In this document: positions 26,123 through 34,037 of the stretch, one piece after another
Layout of the letters: each line of letters begins with the position of its first letter
How positions within the stretch are numbered: position 1 is the first letter of the stretch
Assembly (NCBI GenBank): GCA_027488755.1
Contig: JAIYAZ010000047.1
Location: 1 to 64,000, forward strand
Direction of reading: 5' to 3'
Length of the DNA stretch: 64,000 nt
DNA from: Verrucomicrobiaceae bacterium
Lineage (GTDB): Bacteria > Verrucomicrobiota > Verrucomicrobiia > Chthoniobacterales > JAATET01
Translations under genes and position numbers: made by a program
Notes under the pieces: generated by a model
Database searches by the model: none
What the model saw: the letters and a program-made list of their open reading frames with translations, nothing else
What the model was told of the DNA's origin: nothing

Positions 26123-27355
26123 CTACTCCGCCGGGGTAGGGGAGGGGCTGGGCGTCCAAGTCGAGGCGGCGGTGATCGTGATGGGCGCCGTCAGTAGCGT
26201 GGCTCCTTCGGGAACGACCACCGTTGACACCTCCCAAATGAGACGTGGCTCGAAAGGACCGCGGCCCACAAGAAATGGCACTGGCAGCTTGATCGCGCCC
26301 GCCGGAACGACCTCATCCGTCTTTACGAGCTGGCTGCCGGGAACGACGGTTTCCTCGCCGATCGTGCCCTCATTGAACACCTCAAGGAATGATGTCATCG
26401 TTTCCGTCCGAGATACCCCCGGAGGAAAAACATACCAGTTTCCGGAAGTGATCGCGTAGAGGCCGAAATAGAAAAACCCAAGGCTTTGGAGGGAACCATC
26501 AGCCGGCTCCTTCCAGATTTCGTGGAGCTTCACATTCCCCGGAGGAAACGCATGAGCACCAACCGGGATCGGATCACTCGCCAGCACTCTTCGGTAGGGA
26601 ATACGAGGTGGCAAAGTCTCACCTGTGGCCGGATCAAATAGGGCGGAATATTCAAAAAAAGCCAGCGTGGAGACCAGTTCTTCCGGCACGACGGAACCCG
26701 GCGGGAACGCGACCCAACGCTCATCTATGCTGGCTACTAAGTTTCTGGTGGCCTCTCTGAGAACCACCATCGTGTCTACTGATCCGTAGCTTCCCCCATA
26801 ATTAGATGAACCGCCCGAAGTGATATACGAACCGCCCGAAGTGATCTCCACCCACTTCGCGCGATTCGGCACGATAAAGGCCGCGAGCGGGGCCGTGCCG
26901 CGCCGGCTGGCGCTGGCGACGATCTGACTGCCGAGGTCCGAGAAGGTGAGCGCCAGATTCCAGTAATGCGGCACGCGGGTCGCCGAGCCGCTCGGCTCCG
27001 CGATTTTGGGCACACCAGCGAGGCTCGCCTTGAGCGCGCGGAGCTCGGCGCGGGCGGTCTGGATCGTGCGGCTCGTGGCCGGGCCGGGCCGGGCGGCAAA
27101 CAGTCCCAACGTCGCGTTGGCCTGCCGGAGCTTGTTGGCTAGCCCGGGATAGCCGGCAGCCTGGTAGCGGCTCGCCACGGCATTCAGATACTGCCGCGCC
27201 GCCGCGGGGCCTTGATTGGCCACCTTGCGCAGCGCGAAGGGCTGCCCCAGCTGCTGGACCTTGGTGTCGTCGGCGATTTCCGCGCCGCTGGCCGCATGGG
27301 CGAAGGCCAGCGAAAGGCCCAGCCCAAGGCCGGCAAAGGAGGCGCGAAGATTCAT
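26123..27355 (-). CDS. Exported protein of unknown function with Pro-rich tail
   Basis: 410 residues from ATG at 27353-27355; an ATG eight codons upstream (27379) is also possible. A signal peptide (ends AHAASGA) precedes a helical region rich in Ala/Gln/Arg (about 20-110). The next part is beta-rich and contains repeated PPG turns (AFPPGSV, AFPPGNV, VFPPGVS) separated by 60-70 residues, which suggests a duplicated beta-module. The tail ends TPSPSPTPAE, like the Pro-rich tails of two other exported proteins in this window. A 21-bp tandem duplication at 26808-26849 encodes two ITSGGS units. Local G+C is lower than in neighbours. Family not recognised. Confidence 0.6.
   Translation of the reverse strand: MNLRASFAGLGLGLSLAFAHAASGAEIADDTKVQQLGQPFALRKVANQGPAAARQYLNAVASRYQAAGYPGLANKLRQANATLGLFAARPGPATSRTIQTARAELRALKASLAGVPKIAEPSGSATRVPHYWNLALTFSDLGSQIVASASRRGTAPLAAFIVPNRAKWVEITSGGSYITSGGSSNYGGSYGSVDTMVVLREATRNLVASIDERWVAFPPGSVVPEELVSTLAFFEYSALFDPATGETLPPRIPYRRVLASDPIPVGAHAFPPGNVKLHEIWKEPADGSLQSLGFFYFGLYAITSGNWYVFPPGVSRTETMTSFLEVFNEGTIGEETVVPGSQLVKTDEVVPAGAIKLPVPFLVGRGPFEPRLIWEVSTVVVPEGATLLTAPITITAASTWTPSPSPTPAE
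26808..26849. repeat. 21-bp tandem duplication inside the exported-protein gene
   Basis: Two adjacent 21-base units starting GAACCGCCCGAAGTGAT (26808-26828 and 26829-26849) differ at a few 3' bases. On the minus strand they encode EITSGGS and YITSGGS. The in-frame duplication suggests recent slippage. Confidence 0.8.
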
Positions 27356-27561
27356 CACTTGCAAGCGTATTCCTTGCAAGCAGGCCGCGTCAACCTCTCC
27401 GCGGGAAATTTTTTTGCCCCAAAATTCCCGCCCGCCCCGCTCTCTGGTCGCCCTCCTTAACGCGCCGGGGCGATTAAATAGGCGGCTGACGAATTTTTGG
27501 TTGCGCGCCTCGCCGAGCCGCGTAGGGTCCGCGCTCCTTCGGGAATTCCGTTCGTAACCGT

Positions 27562-28068
27562 ATGAAAAACTCCTCTTCCCATCTTCCGTCGTTTCCCTTC
27601 GCGCTGATCTTCGCGTTGGCGCTGCTGCTTGCCCTGCCGCTGGCCTCCGCCAGCCCGACCGCGCCCCGCATTTTTGGCGTCAAGACTACCGCCTACTCCA
27701 GCGGCCCCAAGGACAATGGCCCCTACGGTCCGAAAAACGCCCTCGGCAAACCGCTCAAGGCCGGCCCGGTCACCAGCGCGGCGGCCGACTGGTCGCGTTG
27801 GCCGGTGGGCACCCGCTTCCGCGTCGTCGAGACGGGCAAGACTTACGTCGTGGATGACTACGGCAGTGCCCTCGTCGGCACGGGCACGATTGACCTCTAC
27901 AAGTCGACCGACGCCCAGGTCGACCGCTGGGGCGTGCGGCGCGTGACCATCGAGGTGCTCGAATGGGGCTCGCCCGAACGCAGCCTGAAGATTCTACGCG
28001 AGCGGGTCACCGCCGCCCGCCACGTCCGCGAAATGGTGCGCTCCCTGCTGGATCAGGACGGCGCGTAG
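27562..28068 (+). CDS. Exported 3D-domain protein
   Basis: 168 residues with a signal peptide (about 1-31, ends ASAS). The C-terminal half matches the 3D (three-Asp) domain: TTAYSSG, then GTRFRVVETGKTYVVDDYGSAL and GTIDLYKSTDAQVDRWGVRRVTIEVL. 3D domains occur in cell-wall hydrolases such as MltA-like lytic transglycosylases and resuscitation-factor relatives. With only this domain it may be a small peptidoglycan-binding or hydrolytic protein in the periplasm. Divergent from the 26123-27355 gene across 206 bases. Confidence 0.8.
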   Translation: MKNSSSHLPSFPFALIFALALLLALPLASASPTAPRIFGVKTTAYSSGPKDNGPYGPKNALGKPLKAGPVTSAAADWSRWPVGTRFRVVETGKTYVVDDYGSALVGTGTIDLYKSTDAQVDRWGVRRVTIEVLEWGSPERSLKILRERVTAARHVREMVRSLLDQDGA

Positions 28069-28113
28069 GCCGCGCTTGCGCGCCCGACCGATTCGCCTAT
28101 TCTCGGCCCCCGC

Positions 28114-29088
28114 ATGAGCAAGATTCTCGTTGTTGGGGGCGCCGGTTACATCGGCAGTATTTGCGTCGAAGAACTTCTGAACGCCGGCCATCACGTCGGC
28201 GTCTTTGACAACCTCTCGGAGGGCCACCGCCGCGCCATCGACCCGCGCGTCCGGTTTTTCCAGGGCGACCTGGCCGACATCTCGGTCATCAAGCTCGCGC
28301 TCACCGAGTTCCAGCCCGACGCCGTCATGCACTTCGCCGCCAACGCGCTCGTTGGCGAGTCGATGACCAAGCCCGAGAAGTATTTCAACAACAACGTCTG
28401 CAACGGCCTGAACCTCCTCAACGCCATGCACGAGTGCGGCGTGAAGCGCCTCGTGTTCTCCTCGACCTGCGCCACCTTCGGCATCCCGGAAAGCGTGCCC
28501 ATCCACGAAGGCCTCCCGCAAAATCCGATCAACCCCTACGGCGAGTCCAAGCTCATCTTCGAGAAAATCCTCCGCTGGTATGACGAAATCCACGGCCTCA
28601 CCTTCGTCGCCCTCCGCTATTTTAATGCCGCCGGCGCCAGCGAGCAGTTCGGCGAGGACCACCGCATCGAGACCCACCTCATCCCGAACGTCCTGAAGGT
28701 CGCCCTCGGTCAGCGCCAGGCCGCCGAAATCTACGGCACCGACTACCCCACGCCCGACGGCACCTGCATCCGCGACTACATCCACATCCGCGACCTCGCC
28801 TCCGCCCACATGCTCGCCCTCGAGGCCCCGAAAAGCGCGTTCTACAACCTCGGCACCGGCGGCGGCACGTCCGTCAAAGAGATCATCGACACCTGCCGCG
28901 CCGTCACCGGCCACGAAATCCCCGTGCTGGAGCGCCCCCGCCGCGCCGGCGATCCGCCCCGTCTCATCGCGGCCTCCGAGAAAATCCGCGCCGAGCTCGG
29001 CTGGACCCCGAAACACCAGGACATCCGCAAAATCATCGAAAGCGCCTGGGCCTGGCACGTCAAACACCCGAACGGCTACGGCGACTAG
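28114..29088 (+). CDS. galE: UDP-glucose 4-epimerase
   Basis: 324 residues. Extended SDR enzyme that interconverts UDP-glucose and UDP-galactose, supplying galactosyl units for surface polysaccharides. The NAD-binding motif GGAGYIGS is at 8-15, catalytic Tyr142 and Lys146 are in PYGESK, and FSSTCATFG supplies the Ser/Thr. The family's C-terminal part is present (RAGDPPRLIAASEKIRAELGW). It precedes the lptD-like gene by 90 bases. Confidence 0.94.
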   Translation: MSKILVVGGAGYIGSICVEELLNAGHHVGVFDNLSEGHRRAIDPRVRFFQGDLADISVIKLALTEFQPDAVMHFAANALVGESMTKPEKYFNNNVCNGLNLLNAMHECGVKRLVFSSTCATFGIPESVPIHEGLPQNPINPYGESKLIFEKILRWYDEIHGLTFVALRYFNAAGASEQFGEDHRIETHLIPNVLKVALGQRQAAEIYGTDYPTPDGTCIRDYIHIRDLASAHMLALEAPKSAFYNLGTGGGTSVKEIIDTCRAVTGHEIPVLERPRRAGDPPRLIAASEKIRAELGWTPKHQDIRKIIESAWAWHVKHPNGYGD

Positions 29089-29178
29089 GCCGCTGCCCCT
29101 CACCCCGCGCCGCCGGGCGGTCCGCCCCGCAATTTTACCTTGCCCGCCCTGCCGCGCGCTCTAGCCTACCGCCGTCCC

Positions 29179-31452
29179 ATGAACAAGTTGTCGCGTTTCG
29201 CCACGCTCCTCGCCCTCCTGCTCCCGGTCTCTGCCTGGGCCCAGTTCGGCAGCTTTGGCGACGTCCCCGTCGACATCCAGGTCGACGAGACCATCGGCGA
29301 AACGCGCTTTGAAAACGGCGTCGCCATCGCCGAAAACGGCGTCCAGATCCACTACCAGGACATCTCGATTTACAGCGATTACGCGGAATACAACGCCGAG
29401 ACCCGCGACGTCCTCCTCGTCGGCGACATCCGCATCTACACCGGAGACAACGTCTTCACCGGCCAGCGTGCCCTCTACAACCTCGAAAGCCGCCAGATCC
29501 GCGCCCTCGAGTTCAAGGGCCAATACACCCCGCTCAAGTTCCGCGCCATGAGCATCCAGGCGCCCTCGCTCCGGCAGTTCAACGTCAACAACGCCTTCTT
29601 GACCACGGACGACTCGTCCGAGCCCGGATTCCACCTGCGCGCCCGCTCCGTCCGCATCTACCCCGACGACCGCGTCGTCTTCACGAACACGACCCTCTAC
29701 ATCGGCCAGCTCCCCGTCTTCTGGTTCCCCTACCTCTTCGCCTACACGAACAACACCGGCTTCGAGCTCCGCCCCGGCTACGACTCGAACTGGGGCTACT
29801 ACCTGCTCACCGGCTACAATTTCCCCATCGGCCCCGGCGGCAACGTCATCGCCACCGCCAAAGTCGACTACCGCACCAAGCTCGGCTTCGGCACCGGCCT
29901 TGACGCCAAGTGGCAGTTCGGCAAGGACGACCGCAGCTACGGCGTGTTCAAGTCCTACTACGCCTACGACATCGACCCCAGCTACCGCATGGCCCCCGGC
30001 GAGCCCGCGGAATCCGACGACAACGACCGCTACCGCATCCAGTTCAAGGACCGCCTCTTCCTCACGGACGACATCTACTTCACCGCGGACATGACGAAGC
30101 TCAGCGACCTCGACTTCCAGGAGGACTACTTCCCGAATGAGTTCACGGTCGACCCGCAGCCCGACAACTTCGTCTCCCTCACGAAGTGGGACGAATTCTT
30201 CACCCTCACGCTCCTCGCCCGCTGGCAGATGAACGACTTCTTCCAGACCACCGAGCGCCTCCCCGAACTCAGCCTCGATTTCAAGCAGCACCGGCTCTTC
30301 GACACGCCCATCTACTACGATGGCACGAACAGCATCGGCTACCTCAACCGCGCCTTCCCGACCAATTCCATCTTCCCCGACTACGACACCACCCGCTTCG
30401 ACACCTTCCATCAGTTCTCGCTCCCGAAAACCTACTTCGGCTGGCTCTCCCTCATTCCCCGGGTGGGCTTCCGCGGCACCTATTACAGCCAGTCCGGCCA
30501 GATCGTCAGCGACCCCACCCCGCAGCAGCAGCGGCAGCTCGTCGACGTCCAGGAAGGCACCGGAGACTCCACCTTCCGCGCGATCCTCAACTTCGGCCTC
30601 GAGGGCTCGTTCAAACTCTCGAAGCGCTACGAAAACATTCAGTCGAAGATGCTCGGCCTCGACGGCGTGCTCCACACCACCCAGCCCTATTTCAATCTCT
30701 CCTACGTCTATAACTCGGGCGACAGCCGCGATCAGATCCTCCAGTTCGACCGCGTCATTCCCGCCACCGAGCCCCTCCCGCTCGACTTCCCGCAGTTCAC
30801 CGCCATCGACTCCATCGACAACTGGAACATCCTCCGCCTCGGCGTGCGCAACCGCCTCACCACCCGGCGCGGCGACGAAAACTTCGAGTGGTTCGTCATC
30901 GATTCCTTCTTCGACGTGAACTTCAACAACCCCTACGTCGACAACGACAACGGCAGCGTCTCGAACTCCGTCAACCGCATCGAATTCCGCCCCGTGAACT
31001 GGGCCACCCTCCGCATGGAAGCCCAGGTCCCCCTCACCGACGACGGCTTCTACGACGTGAACACCGCCATCCTGTTCATGCCCTTCAAGGACATGCTCAT
31101 CCAGTTCAGCGACCGCTACATCCAGGACAATCCGTTCTTCGAGGACAGCAACCAGGTCTCCGGCTACGCCTACTACCAGGTCACCTCCAACTGGGGCGTC
31201 AGCGCCCAGGCCACCTACGAGGCCGAGGATAACCAGATGATCCTCCAGCGTTACCTCGTCCACCGCGACCTCACCTCCTGGATCGTCTCCTTCGGCGGCG
31301 AGGTCCGCGGGAACAAAAACAACAGCGGCGGCGTGGACAACGAATACGGCGTCGTCGTCTCCATGGCCCTCAAGGACGCCCCGCAGGTCAGCCTGCCCCT
31401 CGCCTTCGACCAGGGCACCGGCCCGCTCGGCACCGGCGGCGGCGACAACTAA
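29179..31452 (+). CDS. LptD/OstA-like outer-membrane protein
   Basis: 757 residues from ATG at 29179; a possible ATG at 29140 would place 13 residues before the signal peptide. Signal peptide 1-21 (ends AWA). Residues ~25-110 form an OstA-like domain (VAIAENGVQIHYQDISIYSDYAEYN, then GDIRIYTGDNVFTGQRALYN). The remainder is rich in alternating aromatic strands typical of a large beta-barrel. LptD inserts lipopolysaccharide into the outer leaflet. The family's conserved cysteine pairs are not seen (no Cys apparent), so this is a divergent LptD or a related organic-solvent-tolerance protein. It shares CTAA (31449-31452) with the convergent lysR gene. Confidence 0.8.
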   Translation: MNKLSRFATLLALLLPVSAWAQFGSFGDVPVDIQVDETIGETRFENGVAIAENGVQIHYQDISIYSDYAEYNAETRDVLLVGDIRIYTGDNVFTGQRALYNLESRQIRALEFKGQYTPLKFRAMSIQAPSLRQFNVNNAFLTTDDSSEPGFHLRARSVRIYPDDRVVFTNTTLYIGQLPVFWFPYLFAYTNNTGFELRPGYDSNWGYYLLTGYNFPIGPGGNVIATAKVDYRTKLGFGTGLDAKWQFGKDDRSYGVFKSYYAYDIDPSYRMAPGEPAESDDNDRYRIQFKDRLFLTDDIYFTADMTKLSDLDFQEDYFPNEFTVDPQPDNFVSLTKWDEFFTLTLLARWQMNDFFQTTERLPELSLDFKQHRLFDTPIYYDGTNSIGYLNRAFPTNSIFPDYDTTRFDTFHQFSLPKTYFGWLSLIPRVGFRGTYYSQSGQIVSDPTPQQQRQLVDVQEGTGDSTFRAILNFGLEGSFKLSKRYENIQSKMLGLDGVLHTTQPYFNLSYVYNSGDSRDQILQFDRVIPATEPLPLDFPQFTAIDSIDNWNILRLGVRNRLTTRRGDENFEWFVIDSFFDVNFNNPYVDNDNGSVSNSVNRIEFRPVNWATLRMEAQVPLTDDGFYDVNTAILFMPFKDMLIQFSDRYIQDNPFFEDSNQVSGYAYYQVTSNWGVSAQATYEAEDNQMILQRYLVHRDLTSWIVSFGGEVRGNKNNSGGVDNEYGVVVSMALKDAPQVSLPLAFDQGTGPLGTGGGDN

Positions 31453-32366
31453 GCCGCCCGCCGCGGCTTCCGGACCGCCCCTCGCGCCGGCGCCGGCGTC
31501 ATGCCCTTCACCAAATCCCGCACCAGCGGATTCGGGAACTTCCGGCTCGGCGTGATCGCGTAAAAGCTCTCCCGAATTTGCTCGATCCGGTGCAGCTCCA
31601 CCAGCGTGCGGCTCCTCAACTCGTCCCGCACCACCACCGGCGGGACCAGCGTCACCCCGTCCGTCTCCCGCGCCAGCAGACGCAGCATCGCCATATCGTC
31701 CACCTCCGCCGCAATGATCGGCCGGATGCCCGCCTGCTCCATCAACAGGTCAAACGCCGCCCGCACGTTGCTGTCCAGGCTCGGCAGCACGATCGGCGTG
31801 TCCCGCAGCGAATCCGGAAAACGAAAGCGCCGTCCCCGCCGCCGCCCGACAATGCTCACCTCCTGCTCGTCCAGCAGATGGCTGTGCCACCCCGTCTCCG
31901 CGTCGCGCCGCACCGGCAGATTCGACAGCACCAGGTCCACCGTGTGCGCCTCCAGCTGCACCAGCAGATCCCGCAACGATCCCGTGCGCACCACCACCTC
32001 CACCTCCGCCCTCGCCAGCAGCGGCCGCACCAGCTCCAGCTGGAAGTTGCGCGACAGCGTCGCCACCGCGCCGATCCGCAGGACCTGCCGCCGCGTCGGC
32101 GACCGATGCTGCAGCGCGTCCAGCAGCTCCTCGCCCGTGCGGAAAATCGTCTCCGCGTAGTCCAGCGCGATCCGCCCCGTCTCCGTCAGCTCCAGCCGCT
32201 TGTTCCGCCGCTCAAACAACTTCTGCCCCAGGCTCTCCTCCAGCTGGCCGAGCTGAATGCTCAGCGCCGAGGGCGAGAGACGCAGATGCTCCGCGGCCCG
32301 GGTCAGGTTTCCCTCCGCGGCGATCGCGCGGAAATAACGCAGGTGATGGTAGTTCAGGAAGCTCAT
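31449..32366 (-). CDS. LysR-type regulator (NhaR-like) divergent from dabBA
   Basis: 305 residues. The N-terminal winged helix (FLNYHHLRYFRAIAAEGNLTRAAEHLRLSPSALS) resembles NhaR-subtype LysR proteins, followed by the periplasmic-binding-like effector domain. It is transcribed away from dabB across a 94-base AT-rich gap with repeated ATCAAAC sites, the classic LysR arrangement, so it probably controls dabBA and itself. The inducer is unknown; for carbon-uptake operons low CO2/bicarbonate signals are plausible. Convergent with the lptD-like gene by a 4-base stop overlap. Confidence 0.9.
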   Translation of the reverse strand: MSFLNYHHLRYFRAIAAEGNLTRAAEHLRLSPSALSIQLGQLEESLGQKLFERRNKRLELTETGRIALDYAETIFRTGEELLDALQHRSPTRRQVLRIGAVATLSRNFQLELVRPLLARAEVEVVVRTGSLRDLLVQLEAHTVDLVLSNLPVRRDAETGWHSHLLDEQEVSIVGRRRGRRFRFPDSLRDTPIVLPSLDSNVRAAFDLLMEQAGIRPIIAAEVDDMAMLRLLARETDGVTLVPPVVVRDELRSRTLVELHRIEQIRESFYAITPSRKFPNPLVRDLVKGMTPAPARGAVRKPRRAA

Positions 32367-32460
32367 GCTGTTGTTTATAATATCAAACGATCATGTAAAA
32401 AACATCGATTGGATCAAACAATGGAAAATTCCGTATCCATGCAGCCGTCAACCAACCGCC
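32367..32460. promoter_or_regulatory. Divergent lysR / dabBA control region with direct-repeat operators
   Basis: An AT-rich island in GC-rich DNA. ATCAAACGAT (32382-32391) and ATCAAACAAT (32413-32422) are direct repeats exactly 31 bases apart, about three helical turns. A perfect TATAAT (32376-32381, plus strand) lies next to the first repeat, and TATTAT/TTATAA read on the minus strand. An imperfect hairpin ATGT-N5-ACAT lies between the repeats (32393-32405). The layout suits a LysR tetramer bound to two sites. Binding itself is inferred. Confidence 0.5.
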
Positions 32461-34029
32461 ATGAGTTCACCGCTGCCCGCCATCCTGCCGCTCCTCGCCG
32501 TCCTGCCGCCCCTGCTCGCCCTGTTCGTTCCGGCGACCCTCGCCAACCGCTTCCCGCTCGCGGCCGGCCGCCTCGCCGGTGCCGCCATGCTTCTCTCCCT
32601 CGGCCTCGCCCTCGTCGCCGCCCTCGAGCTCGCCGTGCTCGGCCGGCCGGTCCACCACGAGTTCCTCGCCGTCGGTCCCGCCGCCCTCACCGTCTACTTC
32701 GACGTGGTCACCGCCATCATGCTTGTCCTCGTGGCCTTCCTCGGCGCGGCGGTCACGGCCTTCTCCCGGCACTACCTCGCCGGGGACGCCCATCAGGGCC
32801 GGTTCTTTAAGGGACTCGCCCTCACCGTCGGCAGCGTCCTCCTGCTTATCGTCTCGGGCAACCTTGCGATGTTCACCCTCGCATGGATCGCCACCAGCCT
32901 CTCGCTCCACCAGCTCCTCACCTTCTACCCGGACCGGCCCGCGGCCCTGCTCGCGGCGCGGAAGAAATACGTCTTCAGCCGGCTGGGTGATCTCTGCCTC
33001 CTCGCCGCGCTCTTCGTGGCCTGGCAGCAATTCGGCACCCTCGACTACGCGAAGCTGTTCGCCGAAGCGGCCGACGGCGTCGGCGCCGGTCTGCCCACGC
33101 TCGGATTCCTCCTCGTCGCCGGCGCGATCCTCAAGTCCGCGCAGTTCCCCTTCCACGGCTGGCTGCCCGACACGATGGAAACCCCCACGCCCGTCTCCGC
33201 CCTCATGCACGCCGGCATCATCAACGCCGGCGGCTTCCTCGTCATCCGCTTCAGCCCGCTCGTCACGCTCTCGCCCGCCGCCCTCGACCTCCTCGCGGCC
33301 GTCGGCGCAATCACCGCGCTCTTCGGCTCGGTGGTCATGATTACCCAGACCAGCATCAAGCGCACGCTCGCCTTCTCCACCGTCGCGCAGATGGGCTTCA
33401 TGATGCTCCAGTGCGGCCTCGGCGCCTTTGCCCTCGCCCTGCTCCACATCGTCGCCCACTCGCTCTACAAGGCCCACGCCTTCCTCTCCTCGGGCGGCGT
33501 CATCGCGCAAATGCGGGCCGCCGGCTCCCCGCCCGCCCGGCTCCATCCCGGACTGCCCGGCGTGCTGGGCGCGTTCGCGGTGGCTGTCCTGCTCGTGCTT
33601 GCCGTCACGCTCCCGCTCGGCGCCGCCCCCTGGGGCGACCCCGCCAGGTTTGCGCTCTCATTCATCCTCGCCATCGCCCTCGCCCAGTTGCTCTGGAACT
33701 GGTGGACTCTCGCCGGCGGAGCCGCCTCGCTGTTCGCCGGGGTCGCCGTGGCGCTCGGCGTCTGCGTCCTCTCCTTCGGTCTGCACGCCGGCGCGCAATG
33801 GCTCGTCAACGGCAGCGTGGCCGCCGCCCCGTCCTCCGCGGTGCTCTGGCCGATTGCGATTCTCACGCCCCTGGCCTTCCTCCTCGTGGCCGCCCGGGTG
33901 TTCCTGCCGCCGTCCTGGGTTTCCACCCGCCTTGGCCGCGCCCTCTTCGTCCACGCCTACAACGGCTTCTACGTGAATACCTTCGCGAACCGCCTCCTCC
34001 ACGCGCTCCGCCTCTCCAAGTCCGCCTAA
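32461..34029 (+). CDS. dabB: DabB: proton-channel subunit of the DAB inorganic-carbon transporter
   Basis: 522 residues; about 13 membrane helices of the NuoL/MrpA proton-conducting family. Key segments are KSAQFPFHGWLPDTMETPTPVSALMHAG (about 222-249, with the conserved Lys, Glu and His) and TSIKRTLAFSTVAQMGFM. In the DAB system DabB carries a cation flux that energises DabA. ATG at 32461 is chosen because it begins the hydrophobic N-terminus; the frame extends upstream to 32365 through the operator region, which is not credible as coding. dabA starts 8 bases after the stop. Confidence 0.92.
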   Translation: MSSPLPAILPLLAVLPPLLALFVPATLANRFPLAAGRLAGAAMLLSLGLALVAALELAVLGRPVHHEFLAVGPAALTVYFDVVTAIMLVLVAFLGAAVTAFSRHYLAGDAHQGRFFKGLALTVGSVLLLIVSGNLAMFTLAWIATSLSLHQLLTFYPDRPAALLAARKKYVFSRLGDLCLLAALFVAWQQFGTLDYAKLFAEAADGVGAGLPTLGFLLVAGAILKSAQFPFHGWLPDTMETPTPVSALMHAGIINAGGFLVIRFSPLVTLSPAALDLLAAVGAITALFGSVVMITQTSIKRTLAFSTVAQMGFMMLQCGLGAFALALLHIVAHSLYKAHAFLSSGGVIAQMRAAGSPPARLHPGLPGVLGAFAVAVLLVLAVTLPLGAAPWGDPARFALSFILAIALAQLLWNWWTLAGGAASLFAGVAVALGVCVLSFGLHAGAQWLVNGSVAAAPSSAVLWPIAILTPLAFLLVAARVFLPPSWVSTRLGRALFVHAYNGFYVNTFANRLLHALRLSKSA

Positions 34030-34037
34030 TCCCACCC

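Noticed and set aside
32365-32460. N-terminal extension of dabB into the control region
   Set aside because: The extra 32 residues are encoded by the AT-rich operator DNA and are not hydrophobic; the ATG at 32461 gives a normal first helix.
33411-34037. Long upstream extension of the dabA frame
   Set aside because: The frame is open but Arg/Pro-rich, an out-of-frame shadow of dabB. The ATG at 34038 matches the usual DabA start, 8 bases after dabB.
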